A stretch of DNA of 64,000 nt from assembly GCA_963678705.1 (NCBI GenBank), contig OY783204.1:22454759-22518758 (forward strand). Direction: 5' to 3'. Source of the DNA: Panorpa germanica (lineage: Eukaryota > Arthropoda > Insecta > Mecoptera > Panorpidae). A program made the position numbers and the translations under genes. A model generated the notes under the pieces. That model saw only the letters and a program-made list of their open reading frames with translations, made no database searches and was not told where the DNA came from. This document shows, piece after piece, positions 34,359-46,617 of the stretch; the stretch's first letter is position 1, and each line of letters starts with the position of its first letter.

Positions 34359-35263
34359 TACAGTACAGAGTCGCCTAAAGCATTTGATTGTTCAATTTTT
34401 TTTACAGTAGATCGATTTTAAATAATTTCAAAATACGTTCGAAACCTTAGCTCAAATTAAGTTGTCTAATTTTCTTGTGTTCGGTTCCTATCGTCTACAT
34501 TTCGTAGTACCTTCAGGTAACTTACCCCTTACAAATTCATAGGAACATTAATATTGTGTGGCAGTAAATTCACATAAATATGAAAGTGACGAACGGTTAT
34601 TATTATTTTATGGTACACATATATTAGTCCTATAATGTACCAAGCTTACGGGACGGAACGGGATATAATGCGTATATTTTAACCCAAAAAGATATTACCA
34701 TAAATATTACGAAAATAGTAATATTAAATAAAATGTGAAACTGCATGATTATATTACATTATTTAAATTATACCAAGTTGAAGGTATCTTCCGTTCTAGA
34801 ATTAAAATAAATAATGAAATTGTATACAAAACATTTAATTTAAAAAAATGTATCATTAGATTTGTAATCGGTAACCTCAAAAAGTTTTTGCTTAAATTTA
34901 TATCAAATATAATCTTCTTAAGAAAATACGTGACATTATTACATTTTAATGTTCTGCTGCACGTCTATACGTGGCTTAATGTTACGTAATTCAAGTTCCT
35001 ACACTTAATGCATGGATTAGGTAAAGAATGAGTCATGAGTATATCATATACATTAAGGGAAATTCTACTTAGGAAATAATGGAAACAATACTTACGCAAC
35101 ACTATTAACGTTATCCTAGATTACATTTAAAGAAAACCATTGGCCTTTAATGAAATCTATCATTAATCATTTGTGTTAGTGTATTAGTTGTATTGTGGTA
35201 ATGAAACTTTATATCGTTTGGATTTAATATAAATAAATAAATATATATTATTTACATTAATCG
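34359..35263. other. Gene-free stretch
   Basis: AT-rich. The 84-codon frame at 34735-34989 is Lys/Ile/Phe-biased and looks like chance. Confidence 0.4.
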
Positions 35264-35700
35264 CAAGATTTAGATTGGGAAACGATGAGAAAGGCAACAG
35301 ATATTGGGCGAATAGAGATTAAAGGATGAGCAGGTTATGCGGGACGGAGATAGAAACTCTGGCGCACATTAAGTTTTCATGTGAGAAAACGGTAAAAAAT
35401 GAAAAGAATAATGGTCAGTTATTAAAGAGAGGCATTCAAGGAAAGAGATGAATGGCAGATATAGAGAAAAGGAGCGAGGAAAGAGAAGAAAAGGCAGGGT
35501 AGAAACAGGAGAGAGAGTAGCAGGAAGAGATAAAAAGAGCACGAAGAGAAATTCATCTGTTTTGTTTTTAGTTTTAATTTTTCTTTTGGAAAGAGTGAGA
35601 ATGGTTAGATATAGTAAGGATTACAAATGTAATTAAGCGCAATGATATGTAATTTAATGATTTAAGGAATGTAGTGCATTGAAATAATAAATAATATTAA
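35264..35700 (+). mobile_element. LINE family 1, 5'-truncated 3' end
   Basis: The start reads RFRLGNDEKGNRYW-like, then a CxxCG...E motif and KxSCE in shifting frames, matching the better copy at 40243-40758. The 3' end runs into AATAATAAATAAT. Purine-rich and frame-broken. Confidence 0.6.
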
Positions 35701-35726
35701 ATATATATACACACATATACACAAGG

Positions 35727-36115
35727 TTGGATAAGAACAAAAAGGAATATTATGTGATGAATAGCATTGTTTTGAGTTTTGAGGTAGAAAGGAACAGGAA
35801 GGAGAAAGAACCGTATTGGAAAGAGAAAGAGAGGAAGAATAAGGCCAAATACAACAAAAGATATAAAAAGATATGGCCAAAGATGATAGTTGAACTACTA
35901 AGAAAAAAGAGAGATAAAGATACAAAAATAACAACGCAATTCAGATTGGGAATCGAGAAGAGGAAATGAAATACGGCGAGAAGGACACGCAGGATATTTG
36001 GAGAGACAGCAGAGTCAGAGGAATAAGTATAGAAAGAGGAAAGGAGCGAAGGAATTTAATGGCAATAATAAGGAAGATAAAAAAGAACACGTGAACGATA
36101 GTGGGATAGAACAAC
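35727..36115 (+). mobile_element. LINE family 1-related fragment
   Basis: Purine-rich DNA encoding Lys/Arg/Glu-rich sequence ending TTQFRLGIEKRK, like the conserved ARFRLGNE stretch before the terminal zinc motif of this LINE, then degraded sequence. It is probably an older relative of the neighbouring copy. Confidence 0.45.
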
Positions 36116-38145
36116 CAAATATGTCGTGAAGTAGAAAGCTTTATTAATAAGTGTGACAGAGATACTATACTTGATAGACAAGGATAGCATGATAAGTAAT
36201 GATTGTTCGAACAACGCAGTAGATTAAAATATAAGAAACGTATGCAGATCAGACCACGCTTAACACACGGCTCATCTTATCCAGATACACTACTACATAT
36301 TTAGCAAACTATTTTGTTAGTTATATGTCTTTTTATTAACAATGCATTCAATCAGTTATATAGAATATAATACATTATATAAATACAACCATTAATCATG
36401 AACAATTATCAGTCAAGATATTATTCATGTTCGTACGACATCGCTTATACCGGAAGCAATTCCATTTACAGTAAAGTAACTCTTTAGAAGCCAACGTTAA
36501 TGGCGATGCAAAAGACTTATATTCTATATATGTATACATACATCTATTAGTACAATAGTGCAGAAAACAATACAAGTGTTATGCAACTTGCATACGTTCC
36601 AGGCGCGCTTTACGACAATCCATTAGTTTCTGGTCGATTAGATACCACGTGCTATCCCTTGTAGTAAACAAACGTACATTTTTCATCAATTTTTTCTTTT
36701 ATATTCGAAAAAGAGAATGATTTCGTTTGATTTGGTAATATATATTTGTAAAAGATTAATGCAGCGGCTTAAATATTGGGCAATATGCTGAAGCGTCTAT
36801 ATCTTTTTGTTCGTTCTGCGTGAGAATAAAATTAGTTTGTTCAAACTTACGGTCCCTACTTTATAAATTTTTAACTGCGTATTTCAAAATAAAATGATTT
36901 GAATGAAATCACAATTTTTCACATAATTGGGCTATTTATTTATGACCGCACACTTTGGATGACCTATTTTGTCTAATTTTACTAAATAAAGTCACAAAAT
37001 AGGGAATTAACTTGTAAGAACTGCATCATATCATATAAAATACAATCTCTTTTAATGTCTGTCTTTTTAAAACTATAGAATACAGCTAATATTTTTTGTG
37101 AGAATATTTCTAACTCACGTTCAATGTAACTACTTCCAGTATATTACTCTCCCTCTTTATTAGATTTCTGCAGCTTCTTGATATTCCAATACTTCTTGTC
37201 ACATTGTAATATTCCATTCGAACAGCATATTCCACTGGGACAGATTTCCTAAACGCCTGCGTTTCGACACACTGCAACATTTTATACTCCTACCATAGTG
37301 AAATGCATTTCAAATAGGTAGAAGTAAAAAAAAAAGATCTTCAATATTAAAATTGCGTGTCTACACTTAACTGCACTTTAGGGACTAGCATACTGTTTCA
37401 TATAAAAGTGGGCCTGGTATAAAGCAAATTACTTTATAACTTAATATAGTTGATGGATATGTACAATAAATTAATTGGAAATTTTTAATGGAAAAGCAGT
37501 AGATTTTATCCGAGCGGTTCTAGCTTAAGCTTGGAACTATTTTTAATTTATTAATTAAGTTAATTTATAATTAAACTAAAGTACGTGTTCAATCGTTGAG
37601 CTATTGATTTGAGAGTAGTTTAATCAGTGATCCACTTCCCGCTAATTAATTAACTTATTTATATTATAGAGTTATATTTATTCTAACGACGAGTGCACCG
37701 CTTAATTAATTATTTCTTTTATCAGAAATACCGACGAAACAACAGTCACCAACAGCTACATGCGTTTATAATCTTACGGCGCAATTAGAAGCACCAGCAT
37801 CTAATATACTTATACTTCATATTATCCAGAATATACATCATTTTATTTATGAATATTTGTTAGTCTTAGGAAAACATATTCTGCAAGTTTTACCTTAAAG
37901 TAATACCAGTGCTTTTATTTTTTTACCTCTCCAATATGACGCTTCTAAGGAATCAGTTGATATATTCAACATGTTTAACTGAATAAATTTGATAGTAGTA
38001 TTTATTTTAATCTTTTGTATTATTATGAGTGGAATGTTTTATCAAATACAAGTAGCTTTTTCATAATAATGAATCTGTAAGGTGCCTGAATAAAAAGGAT
38101 ATAGAAGTACATCAGGAAAGAATAAAGAAGATGGATGAATTGAAG
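36116..38145. other. Gene-free stretch
   Basis: No supported gene. A 37-codon open stretch after a stop at 36551-36664 (QLAYVPGALYDNPLVSGRL) looks protein-like but has no context. Confidence 0.35.
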
Positions 38146-38479
38146 TACGAGGTCTATTCAAAAAATAAGGTGAATTTTCAAATTTCGCGGGCTACGTACT
38201 CTCGATTATCGATTTTTTTATTTTGTAATGTTGGTACACTCGTCTCGAACATATGTTCACAGTTTTAACTATATAGCACATTTAGTTTGTTTGTGAGAGG
38301 CATAAAAGTTAGAAGTCTTTTGCGTGTTCGGCGATTTTCTGCTGTCGAAAAACATGGATCAAAGAGTTTGCATTAAATTTTGTGTGAAAAATGGAATCAA
38401 GTGCTCCAAAAGCCTTGAAATGTTGAAAGTGGCATACGGCGACTCGTACAATGTAAAAACAAACAGATGTGGACGAGGA
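38146..38479 (+). mobile_element. mariner relic, 5' part
   Basis: Begins at a TA with the terminal repeat TACGAGGTCTATTCAAAAAA. After a leader of about 200 bases, ATG at 38354 opens MDQRVCIKFCVKNGIKCSK and LEMLKVAYGDS, the start of a mariner transposase (HTH region). The frame is lost shortly after, and LINE family 1 sequence follows from about 38480. The opposite-strand 74-codon frame is a shadow. Confidence 0.75.
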
Positions 38480-38790
38480 GGATGCTGAAGTATCTAATAA
38501 AACAAGGAAGAAACGAAAGGAGAATAATCGCAAGGTTTAGGCAAGGGAACGAAGGAACAGGAAGCAGGTATTTGTGAAAAGAGGAAGCTGAAATTATGTG
38601 GGAAGGAAGAGAAGAAATTGGAGCACATTAAGAGTAGATATCAGGAAAAACTGAAAAGTGGATTATGCCTAGAAGAGATATTGCAAAGGAAAAGCGAGAA
38701 AAGAGGAGATACTTCTGTGGGATTACCACAGAAGTATAGAGAAAGAGAAGAGAGAAGGAAGACAAAGAAGAAGATGTAATAGGGAAGAAA
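38480..38790 (+). mobile_element. LINE family 1, degraded 3' end
   Basis: AGGAGAATAATCGCAAGG and GTTTAGGCAAGGGAACG encode RRIIARFRQGNE, the signature of LINE family 1. The zinc motif region is degraded. It directly follows the mariner fragment. Confidence 0.55.
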
Positions 38791-40242
38791 CTGTTTCAGC
38801 ATGTGGATATTTTGTAATTTTAGACGTTCTGAATTTTCCGTGATATCCTTACTTTAAGCTCGCTTGAAATTATTTGTTTCTTTCCAAAATCTATTCTAAT
38901 TTTGCACCCTCTAGTCAGACGTTAAAGTAAACATATTTTATACTATTTGTCTTAATGAATATCCAAAAATATTTTCTACATCTAGTATAGTATAGTAGTA
39001 TAGTATCATTCTAGTATAAAGTGCTTAAACAATTCTTCTAGAAGAACTTTACCACAATATTTCTAACGCATTTCTAACAATGCAGTAATATCAATCAACA
39101 ATTCCATAGAACGTAATTACTGCGTACTCCACCTCACAGATGTCATTACAGTCCATTGTACAGAAGTGTTTTCGGGGCTCAGGCTCACGTCCCGGCCCTT
39201 TCGCACCACAACGTCCAGTTCCAACAATAAACCTCCCTTGTAATAAACATCTATTGTAAAATCCAATACAAAATCTGTTTGATAAACCGTGTAGGACCTA
39301 GAACTTTATTTCATTATGTTGAAGTGACATATGGAAGCTGAGAGGGGCAGAATGGGGTGGTTCGTGCCTCCTACTCTAGCACGTAGAAGTACAATGTATC
39401 TATTGTTCGAAAATTTAGTGAATATACTTTAGAATTTTTAATAGAGTTTTAATAAAATAGTATTTGGAATTTGGGGAATATTGTGATTTGTAATTTTTGG
39501 TGATCTTCTCTGGACATTTCGAATAGATAGTCTAGTTTCTCCTCCAAGAACATAATTATTTAAACCCCTCTGAACAAAAGTCGTTAACGAGATTCGCACA
39601 ACGGGTCATCGAATTCAAGTTGGTCTTTCATTGAAACACCAGGGGGTTAACTAATTTATTGACTAGGTGAATTTTTAGAATTGGTAGTTTATAAAATGGG
39701 GTAGTTTATAACATGCAAGGGGTTGTGTTGTCATAACGAACAACCCGCACGATTAACGGTACTATTCAGAAATACTTGAATGATAAAATCATCCCTTAAC
39801 TGCTGCCAATCGATGATAAGTACAGGGAGAAGTAGCTTAAGGCCTGGGGTCAGTATTACGTTGTATAATGGAAAATCTCATGATTGATCTCGGGATGTGA
39901 TGGACCTTTGTGTTTGTAAACTGGATTGTAAATTTGTTAGTGTGTGTGTGTTTTTGTGGTCAGTCGGGCATTATGCAATGCTGTTTCTTATTGGTTTACA
40001 AAGGATTTTGTTGATTATGAGCTTATTTGTCTGGTTGGACAAATTCCAGTAATCGTAGAAGGAGGATTACGATCTAGAAAAGAGAAAATTGCATTGCGTT
40101 GTGTCCTTAATCCTATTTCTTATAAAATGTTGCAATGTAGTAATAAATCTACTAACTTTTTAGTTATATGTAAATGTTATATATCAGAGGCATTCAAACT
40201 ATGGTATGAAATTTATTGGAGATGCAATATACCGGATAGCAA
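38791..40242. other. Gene-free stretch
   Basis: Includes a (TATAG)n patch near 38985-39005 and a GT run near 39940. The 103-codon frame at 39944-40255 ends inside LINE sequence and has no recognisable domain. Confidence 0.35.
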
Positions 40243-40758
40243 AGCTATAAAATGATTTGGGAGAGAGAGATACCACATTACTAAAGAGAAAAAGACACAA
40301 AGAACATGAGAAGGATTGCCAGATTTAGATTGGGAAACGAGGAGAAAGGAAACAGATACTAGGCAAATAGCGAGGAAAGAATGTGTAGAGTGTGCGGAAC
40401 GGAGATTGAAACACTGGAGCAATTTAAGTTTTCTTGTCAGGAAAAAGTAATGAGCGAGAAGAATATTGTGCAGTTATTAAATGGAGGCAGTGAAGGAAAG
40501 AGGTGGATGGCGGAAATAGAGAAAATTAATGAAAAACATTACAATAAATATCAATCTCGTTATCTGGTTTTCAAGGGAAACATGAAGAGAGAGGTTCAAG
40601 AGAAGAAGAAGCAGAAAGCACTTTTGGAAGTAGTAAAAGTCTAGAATAATTTAAGTTTAGTTTTAAGTTTGAATGTATATAAGAATGAAATGTATTAAGA
40701 AGTATAGTACTGCAGATTGTAAAGCCGAAAGACACGCAATTAATATAATAAATAAAAA
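40243..40758 (+). mobile_element. LINE family 1, 5'-truncated copy with target duplication
   Basis: The frame at 40381-40644 gives MCRVCGTEIETLEQFKFSC, a CCHC-like knuckle near the end of LINE ORF2 in R1/Jockey-like families, then a Lys/Glu-rich tail. The 3' end is A-rich (AATAAATAAAAA). It is flanked by a perfect 16-bp repeat ATATACCGGATAGCAA at 40227-40242 and 40759-40774. Only the last 0.5 kb was inserted. Confidence 0.85.
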
Positions 40759-40807
40759 ATATACCGGATAGCAAGTAAACATTTAGATTAAGATAAGATT
40801 AATAGAT

Positions 40808-41212
40808 TTGAGATTGATTAAGGAAACTACAAACAAATGGGAAACTTCTTATCACAGCAATAGACAATTCTAAAAAACCATCTTCAGACTGAGAACACGA
40901 CATACGAGATTGACGCAACAACACTTAATGAGTAAAACAACAGCTCCGCAGTGCAGCAGTTGTGAGACGCAAATAACATTCCATCGTCTACTAATAACCT
41001 GCCCACAATATCAAACGCAAAGCACAAAACACAGCATCAGTGATGAACTAAAGGACATACTTTCAGACAATACAGAAAAAATTCAAAATGTGCTGGAATT
41101 CCCCAAATGATATAAATATAATAAACCAAATTTAATTAAAATAAATTAATTTTAGGCGAATATGACCTTTTTGTTGGAATCGCTTCGAATTCTAAAAAAA
41201 AAGTAAAGACAA
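40808..41212 (+). mobile_element. LINE family 2, 5'-truncated 3' end
   Basis: Encodes LRLIKETTNKWETSYHSNRQ, RLRTRHTRLTQQHLMSKTTA and CSSCETQITFHRLLITC in two frames, the end of an I/Jockey-like ORF2 after RNase H. The 3' end carries GGCGAATATGACCTT, then TCGAATTCTAAAAAAAAA. The same 3' end is seen at 49340-49395 in reverse. Confidence 0.75.
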
Positions 41213-41478
41213 TCACAAATCAATGCACTAACACTGTTAAAAAACACCACGAACAAAATATCTACATACGAATAATCCCCAATTAATTCCTCGTGATATT
41301 CAATCACTCCAAAGCTTATTAAGTCCAGTCTGTCACTAATTTCTTGACATTTGCTACATAAATGGACAAGGGTTAGTTTCCATCGATATATCGGACAACT
41401 ACCAAATTTCTTTGTAATAATATTATTGATGGAATGACACGACACAATTAATGCAGCAGCACGCAGCATATGTAACAC
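41213..41478 (-). pseudogene. Unidentified coding-like fragment cut by a LINE
   Basis: A minus-strand frame from 41478 gives a membrane-protein-like sequence with SCHSINNIITKKFG and a hydrophobic VDILFVVFFNSVSALI stretch. Its last 15 or so codons are antisense LINE family 2, so the original reading was interrupted by that insertion. A faint resemblance to the end of insect gustatory receptors is not enough for a call. Confidence 0.2.
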
Positions 41479-43912
41479 TTGAAATCAGTCACCCCTCACC
41501 CAACCCTCCCATTCGCTACCCTCTGACCTTTGCAACCCTAGTGGCTTAGTGGTGGCGATTGATTGACTTGCAACAGTCTTCATGGCGTACAGGGCAGTGT
41601 GTCAGTGTCACCGTGTTGTTATGTTTGAGTACAGAATGATCAGAAATGTGCAGTGGACCGGAAGGGAAGCTGATGTGATGATTGAGTTGTATAGGGTGAC
41701 TCGAAATATGTAAATTACGTAGGTATAGGATAAGAAGATCAAGTGTAGATGTTTTAGAAATATGTATACACAACAGCTGAAGGAAGTGTTATATATTTGG
41801 ATGTTTTAAATGTAATTTTTTTTAAAATCTAGTCCTACAACTATATGCTTCTAACTGCAGATATATAATCTCATCACACTAACAATCAATAGGTGGCAGC
41901 AGTAATTGATAGCATGGATTCTACTACTCGCTACGGCACCAATATTTAAGTAAGAATTATTTGCTTACATATGTATTTAAGACCATCAACTTTGGTCAGT
42001 TATTAGCACTAAAATAATACATACACTTACAATTTACATTTACAAAAACATTTAAAATAAAAACATTAAATAAATCGATGAAACCAAGAACATTCTCCAG
42101 ACTTTCATTGCTTTCAAATATTTGCTTATACTTTTTTGAGCTGTTACAGATTTGTCGTTAAGATAAATACTTTGAAAAGGTGTTAAAGAATTGTGTGTTC
42201 CACTGTTAATGTGTTATTATATCGGTCACAAAGTAGTTGAGATTTCCTTTACAATCATTCTTATTTAGAATAAAAATTATAGCTGCATATAAAAGGCAAA
42301 GATTCATTATTATCATTTCACATTAATCCATTAATGCATCACACGCTAAAGGGATTGGAAGGGGGGGGGGGAGGGGTTAAGGCATCCGCAAAGAGTGACA
42401 ACACATGAAAAAGTGGAAGAATAGTGTAAGCTCCGTGACGTCACATCTAATTCAGAATTTGACTTTCAATAAAAAAATAATACTGAATTTTTTTTAAAAT
42501 AAATAACACAACAAGAGTGGGTAGTCTACAATGTGTGACAAGCAAAACCTAGTAATATTTAATCTCAAGGTCTTAGTGTATTAATATTTATAAAAAGAAC
42601 TTTTTAAGGATTTATAATACTTGAAATAGTGTTTTAAGAAGTTTTATGATTGTGCTAATTCTCAAAAGAGTTGCTTTACTTAAAAAGCAGTAAATAAGTC
42701 TACAAAGCGTTTTATAGTAGTTAAAATCGTTTGCGTTATAGGTTATGTTAGATAAACCTTAAACACACGTAAATGTGTCTGATATACTGAGTTACTTCCC
42801 TTTCGTGCCTTATTCTTCTATGTTTGATACGATTAATTTAATGCGTTTGATGCGAATCTGTGGAGGCTTACTTTTATAAGGCGCTAATAACAAAAGCGTC
42901 ATCGGAGTACCTGGTACATTAAAGCTTAGCACTGGCTACAGAGTTTTTGATGGCATAACATTTAATACAAATTTTTTAGACCTCTACTATCCTTTTTAAT
43001 TCTATCTGTCCTGATGTTCTTACTTGCAACGTATTGGTATTTTTCTAGAATTCATAAGTCAGCAGACTTATGCAGTATTCTGTATAATAAAACTAATAAC
43101 ACGAGTAAATTCCTGGTAATAAAATATCTCATTTTGACGATCCAAACATTTTTTATAAATGCATATATTCATATGTACATATTCATAAAATTTCATATTT
43201 TCAATAATAAAATAATATTTCCCATTTGCAAAAAAATATATATATATTCCCCTAATATATGAACAAAATTCCCTTTAGGCTATGATTATTATCCTGGACT
43301 GTAACAATTCATCCAGGGATGTTTCTATACAAACTTACAGGAGTAAATAGGACGAGGAGAGGTGATGGTTTTGCAGAGGGATGCAAACGAAATTACGACA
43401 CGTTTCTTTGAATGACTTCCACCCTGTCATTGGCACCAGAACATCCCTTCCTCTCTTTCCTCACCCCGTGTTGCCTTTCAAATAAAGTATATTGTAATAT
43501 CGTGCGATATTACCAGCGGTGGTGCGGCGCTACCCCGAATAAGTAAACCTCGGGGCTAAATGGGATATGTGCTCTCATGTGCTGGAGTAAGTGGATATTA
43601 TGCGATTCGAAATGTGAGAACTCCAAGTGCTTCAGCTGGAGCTGGAGCTGGAGCTGAGTTAGAAAGCATTATGAAGGCGTGAAAATCATAACTGGGGATT
43701 ACAACTCATAGGGCTGCAATTGATTTTTTTTCCATAACTTTTAATATTTGTTAACCTTATTTCTGAATATGCAGAGTGCTGGGTATATGAATGTCAATCT
43801 TGAATTCGATCATGAAGCAAATTCAAAAGAAACTGCTATTATTTATTAGAAACGAAACATTTTTTCAATTTAAAATATTAAATACTTAATCCAACTCTAA
43901 TATTGGTTTCAT
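41479..43912. other. Gene-free stretch
   Basis: Contains a G-run at about 42360-42372, a (GGAGCT)n patch near 43635-43655, and a perfect hairpin GTAATATCGTGCGATATTAC near 43493. No gene supported; the 82-codon frame at 43014-43262 looks like chance. Confidence 0.4.
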
Positions 43913-44218
43913 ACCAGAGAGACAGTTTTGAAAACAGTTTTGTTGTCAAAGAACAAAACAAAGACTTGTTTTGCTTTATTTTAAAACAGTTCTGTTTTCC
44001 AATAAATGTTTCCTGTTTCTCATAAAAATTATAAACATAATAAACAACAACTGACAAGTGCATATGTTCACAAAAAACAAAACTGCGTGTTCAAACCAAG
44101 CAGACTAAAAATCAACAACAAACGTTACCTTTGATCTTACCAACTCCAGATGGGAATGTGTTGTGATTACTAAAACAGTTTTTAAAGACAAAAATGTTTT
44201 AAGAACTGTCTCCTTGGT
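43913..44218. mobile_element. TIR element, ACCAGAGAGACAGTTTT family
   Basis: ACCAGAGAGACAGTTTTGAA on the left mirrors the right end (reverse complement ACCAAGGAGACAGTTCTTAA). About 306 bases, no ORF of its own, interior rich in AAAACAG-type motifs. It is non-autonomous and its superfamily is unresolved. Confidence 0.55.
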
Positions 44219-44602
44219 GTAAACATTTGTGTTTTTGTTCGTGTTTTATTGTAATTTTTTCGAACTTCATATCGATCCCAAATTTGTAATTTTTGCAGAG
44301 GACATTTAACATTCAGTATATATCATTATATTTACATTTCTCTTTCAATGATTTTAAATTCATAAATACATATATTCACATTTCAATTTACCAACTTTCA
44401 ATTTTCACTATTTACTCCAGTATTTTGAGTTCTGACTACCACACTTCAAAATTTGATTACAATTCTATGAATTCCCAATGAGATCTGCAATAAATGGGAT
44501 GTCGGAGTTTGTTTTGGGCGCAGCACCGTAGAGACTAGGACACATGGATCTTTGTGGTGGGGATGAGTCATTCCTGAGTGCTACGTTGTCTACGACAATC
44601 TA
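44219..44602. other. Gene-free spacer
   Basis: AT-rich, no feature seen. Confidence 0.4.
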
Positions 44603-45135
44603 AAGGGCCAATACACACTGAATTAGTTGGGTTGGTAATTTGCCGGCCAACATGCTTAATTTGGCGTGCTTTGCTCGAACTATAGATGTCTTCAAAACTA
44701 CAAATGTTTGTGATTCATTTTACTGATTTTTGAAACATAAAACTACTTTTTTTGCAACTTAACATAATCACAAAACTTTACCTTTTAAGAATTATAAAAT
44801 TTGATGAAGCCCTTTTTTAAGGATTAAATGGTAATAAAACATCTTTGTTTAAACTCTTTCAGATAAAATTGTATTAGGTTCGCATTTGTGTTTACTAGAG
44901 CTAAAATAGAACTTCTTTTTCAATTGGTTCATAAATAACAAGTATTTAAACATAAAACAAAATTTTATTATGTAATTTTTTAACACAAATATAAAAATTA
45001 CTTTTATTATTTCTATTTAAAATTATTTTAAGTAGTAACATGTAAAGCTCGCAACATAGCACGTATGTTCGGTGCATTGAGTATCGCAAGCATGTTCGTA
45101 TCAAGCCTATCATATTCGCGTGTGTATTGAGCCTT
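44603..45135. mobile_element. TIR element, AAGGGCCAATACACAC family
   Basis: AAGGGCCAATACACACTGA on the left mirrors GCGTGTGTATTGAGCCTT on the right. About 533 bases without coding capacity. A diverged end of the same kind (GTGTGTATAGGTAGGCTCTT) occurs near 58345-58364. An hAT-like origin is possible but I see no convincing 8-bp duplication. Confidence 0.5.
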
Positions 45136-45524
45136 CAATACACAAGTACACTTGTCTCTCTATCACTGTAGAAGGGGGTTCTCCCTCAAATCATCAAATG
45201 TCTCAATAGGTAGTCGGCAAAAGCAGTATGCGGTGTCATACAAAACTCAGGGTAAATAGATACAGTGTATACTCTTATTTTAATGTATTCCAAATACACT
45301 AAATCTATAAATAACATTACTATGTATGTATAATATTGCATATATGAAATATACATAAAGAGGGAGATTCCAAAATACTACCCTTCTTAATGCTTACTCA
45401 ATGCATAACGTGATTATGGTTAAAGCAGAAAGATAAAAAGCTTTCAAACATGGAAAATTGTTATGAGAGAAATGGAATATGTTATATTGAATGAGATATA
45501 GTAAAAGAAAGAAAATCTGTCAAA
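45136..45524. other. Gene-free spacer
   Basis: No feature seen. Confidence 0.4.
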
Positions 45525-45924
45525 AGACATTATGGTTCATTTGATTTCGAACTTCGCCAAATAAGTGTTGCAATAGAAAGTCCCGCCAAATGTGTGGTGC
45601 ATTGTGTGATAAGATTTCTTGTGCAGACATTCATCGTGAATTATGTGCTGTATATGGTCCTAACATTATTAGCGAAGGTGTCGTGCCTAAGTGGATCCGG
45701 TTGCTTAAAAGATGAATAAACAGAGGATTGAAGATTAAGGAACCATTGGTTTGAAAGTCTAAGCATTCTCAACAGTTATCGTAAATTTCTTGGACTGTTT
45801 TGTAAAAGGCAGTCATCGAAAACTTACCCTCTCGGAATTTCTGTACTCGGTGAATATTGAAACTTTGCAAGTGGACGGATTTTATGCAAAAGGAATTTGT
45901 AAGTTGGAAAAATGTTATGTGGAA
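45525..45924 (+). mobile_element. mariner-like transposase relic
   Basis: Frames encode ISCADIHRELCAVYGPNI and VVPKWIRLLKR, matching the DNA-binding half of mariner transposases. A C-terminal-like GFYAKGICKLEKCYV follows soon after, so the catalytic core is missing. Its right edge is abutted by a CCCAGTAAACA element. Confidence 0.65.
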
Positions 45925-46152
45925 AACTGGAAACAATTTGGAGTCACTTTGACATCATGTTAAAGATGCGTATGATTTTTTTGTTATGAAAGAGTTAATT
46001 CATATGAAATGTCTATTTCATCGGCTACAAATGGTGAAACTACTCTACCTGTCAGAATACAAATGAAGATAAAGTTGATGCGAACTATAATTGAAGTGCA
46101 ATAGTGATAGAAACGTCACAAAACAAGATATTTCACCAAATTATTTACTGGG
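45925..46152 (-). mobile_element. MITE, CCCAGTAAACA family, reversed copy
   Basis: GGAGTCACTTTGACATCATG through TATTTACTGGG is the reverse complement of the copies at 5733 and 33829. The left terminal repeat is degraded. It sits directly against the mariner relic. Confidence 0.75.
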
Positions 46153-46617
46153 TTTAAGAAGCACACAATATTTTTTTTGTATCTATGCAAACGGATGTTA
46201 CTTTCCAAACAGCTCTGGTATGTATTATATTATATATACATATATTAGAAGTAACCTCAAAAATAATAGGCATTTTGTATTATCTTCTCCCTTTTTGTAG
46301 GGGTCGTTTTCAAAGTATTTGAATAAAACATAGGTTAATATATGTATATTGGCGTTTCTTTTTATATAAATACCCTAAAGTCGATGGAGATATAGCTGTT
46401 TAAAATTTGGATTTAAGTTTGATGCTTCTGTTAGGTGTACATATAACGTCACACAACTTTTTTCACAATAATCGTTATATGTATAAAATTTGATGGAATG
46501 CAGTGGGCTGTTTCCATGCAGATTTATTTTTCATAACTTTGGAATCCTTTAATGATTAAAGAGTCCAATTAAATATATTTTAGATGTTAATATCTCCTAA
46601 AATATAAAGAGTTATGC
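46153..46617. other. Gene-free spacer
   Basis: AT-rich, no feature seen. Confidence 0.4.

Noticed and set aside
39944-40255. 103-codon ORF as a gene
   Set aside because: No recognisable domain, and its end lies in inserted LINE sequence.
43630-43656. (GGAGCT)n as coding repeat
   Set aside because: Too short and in no sustained reading frame.
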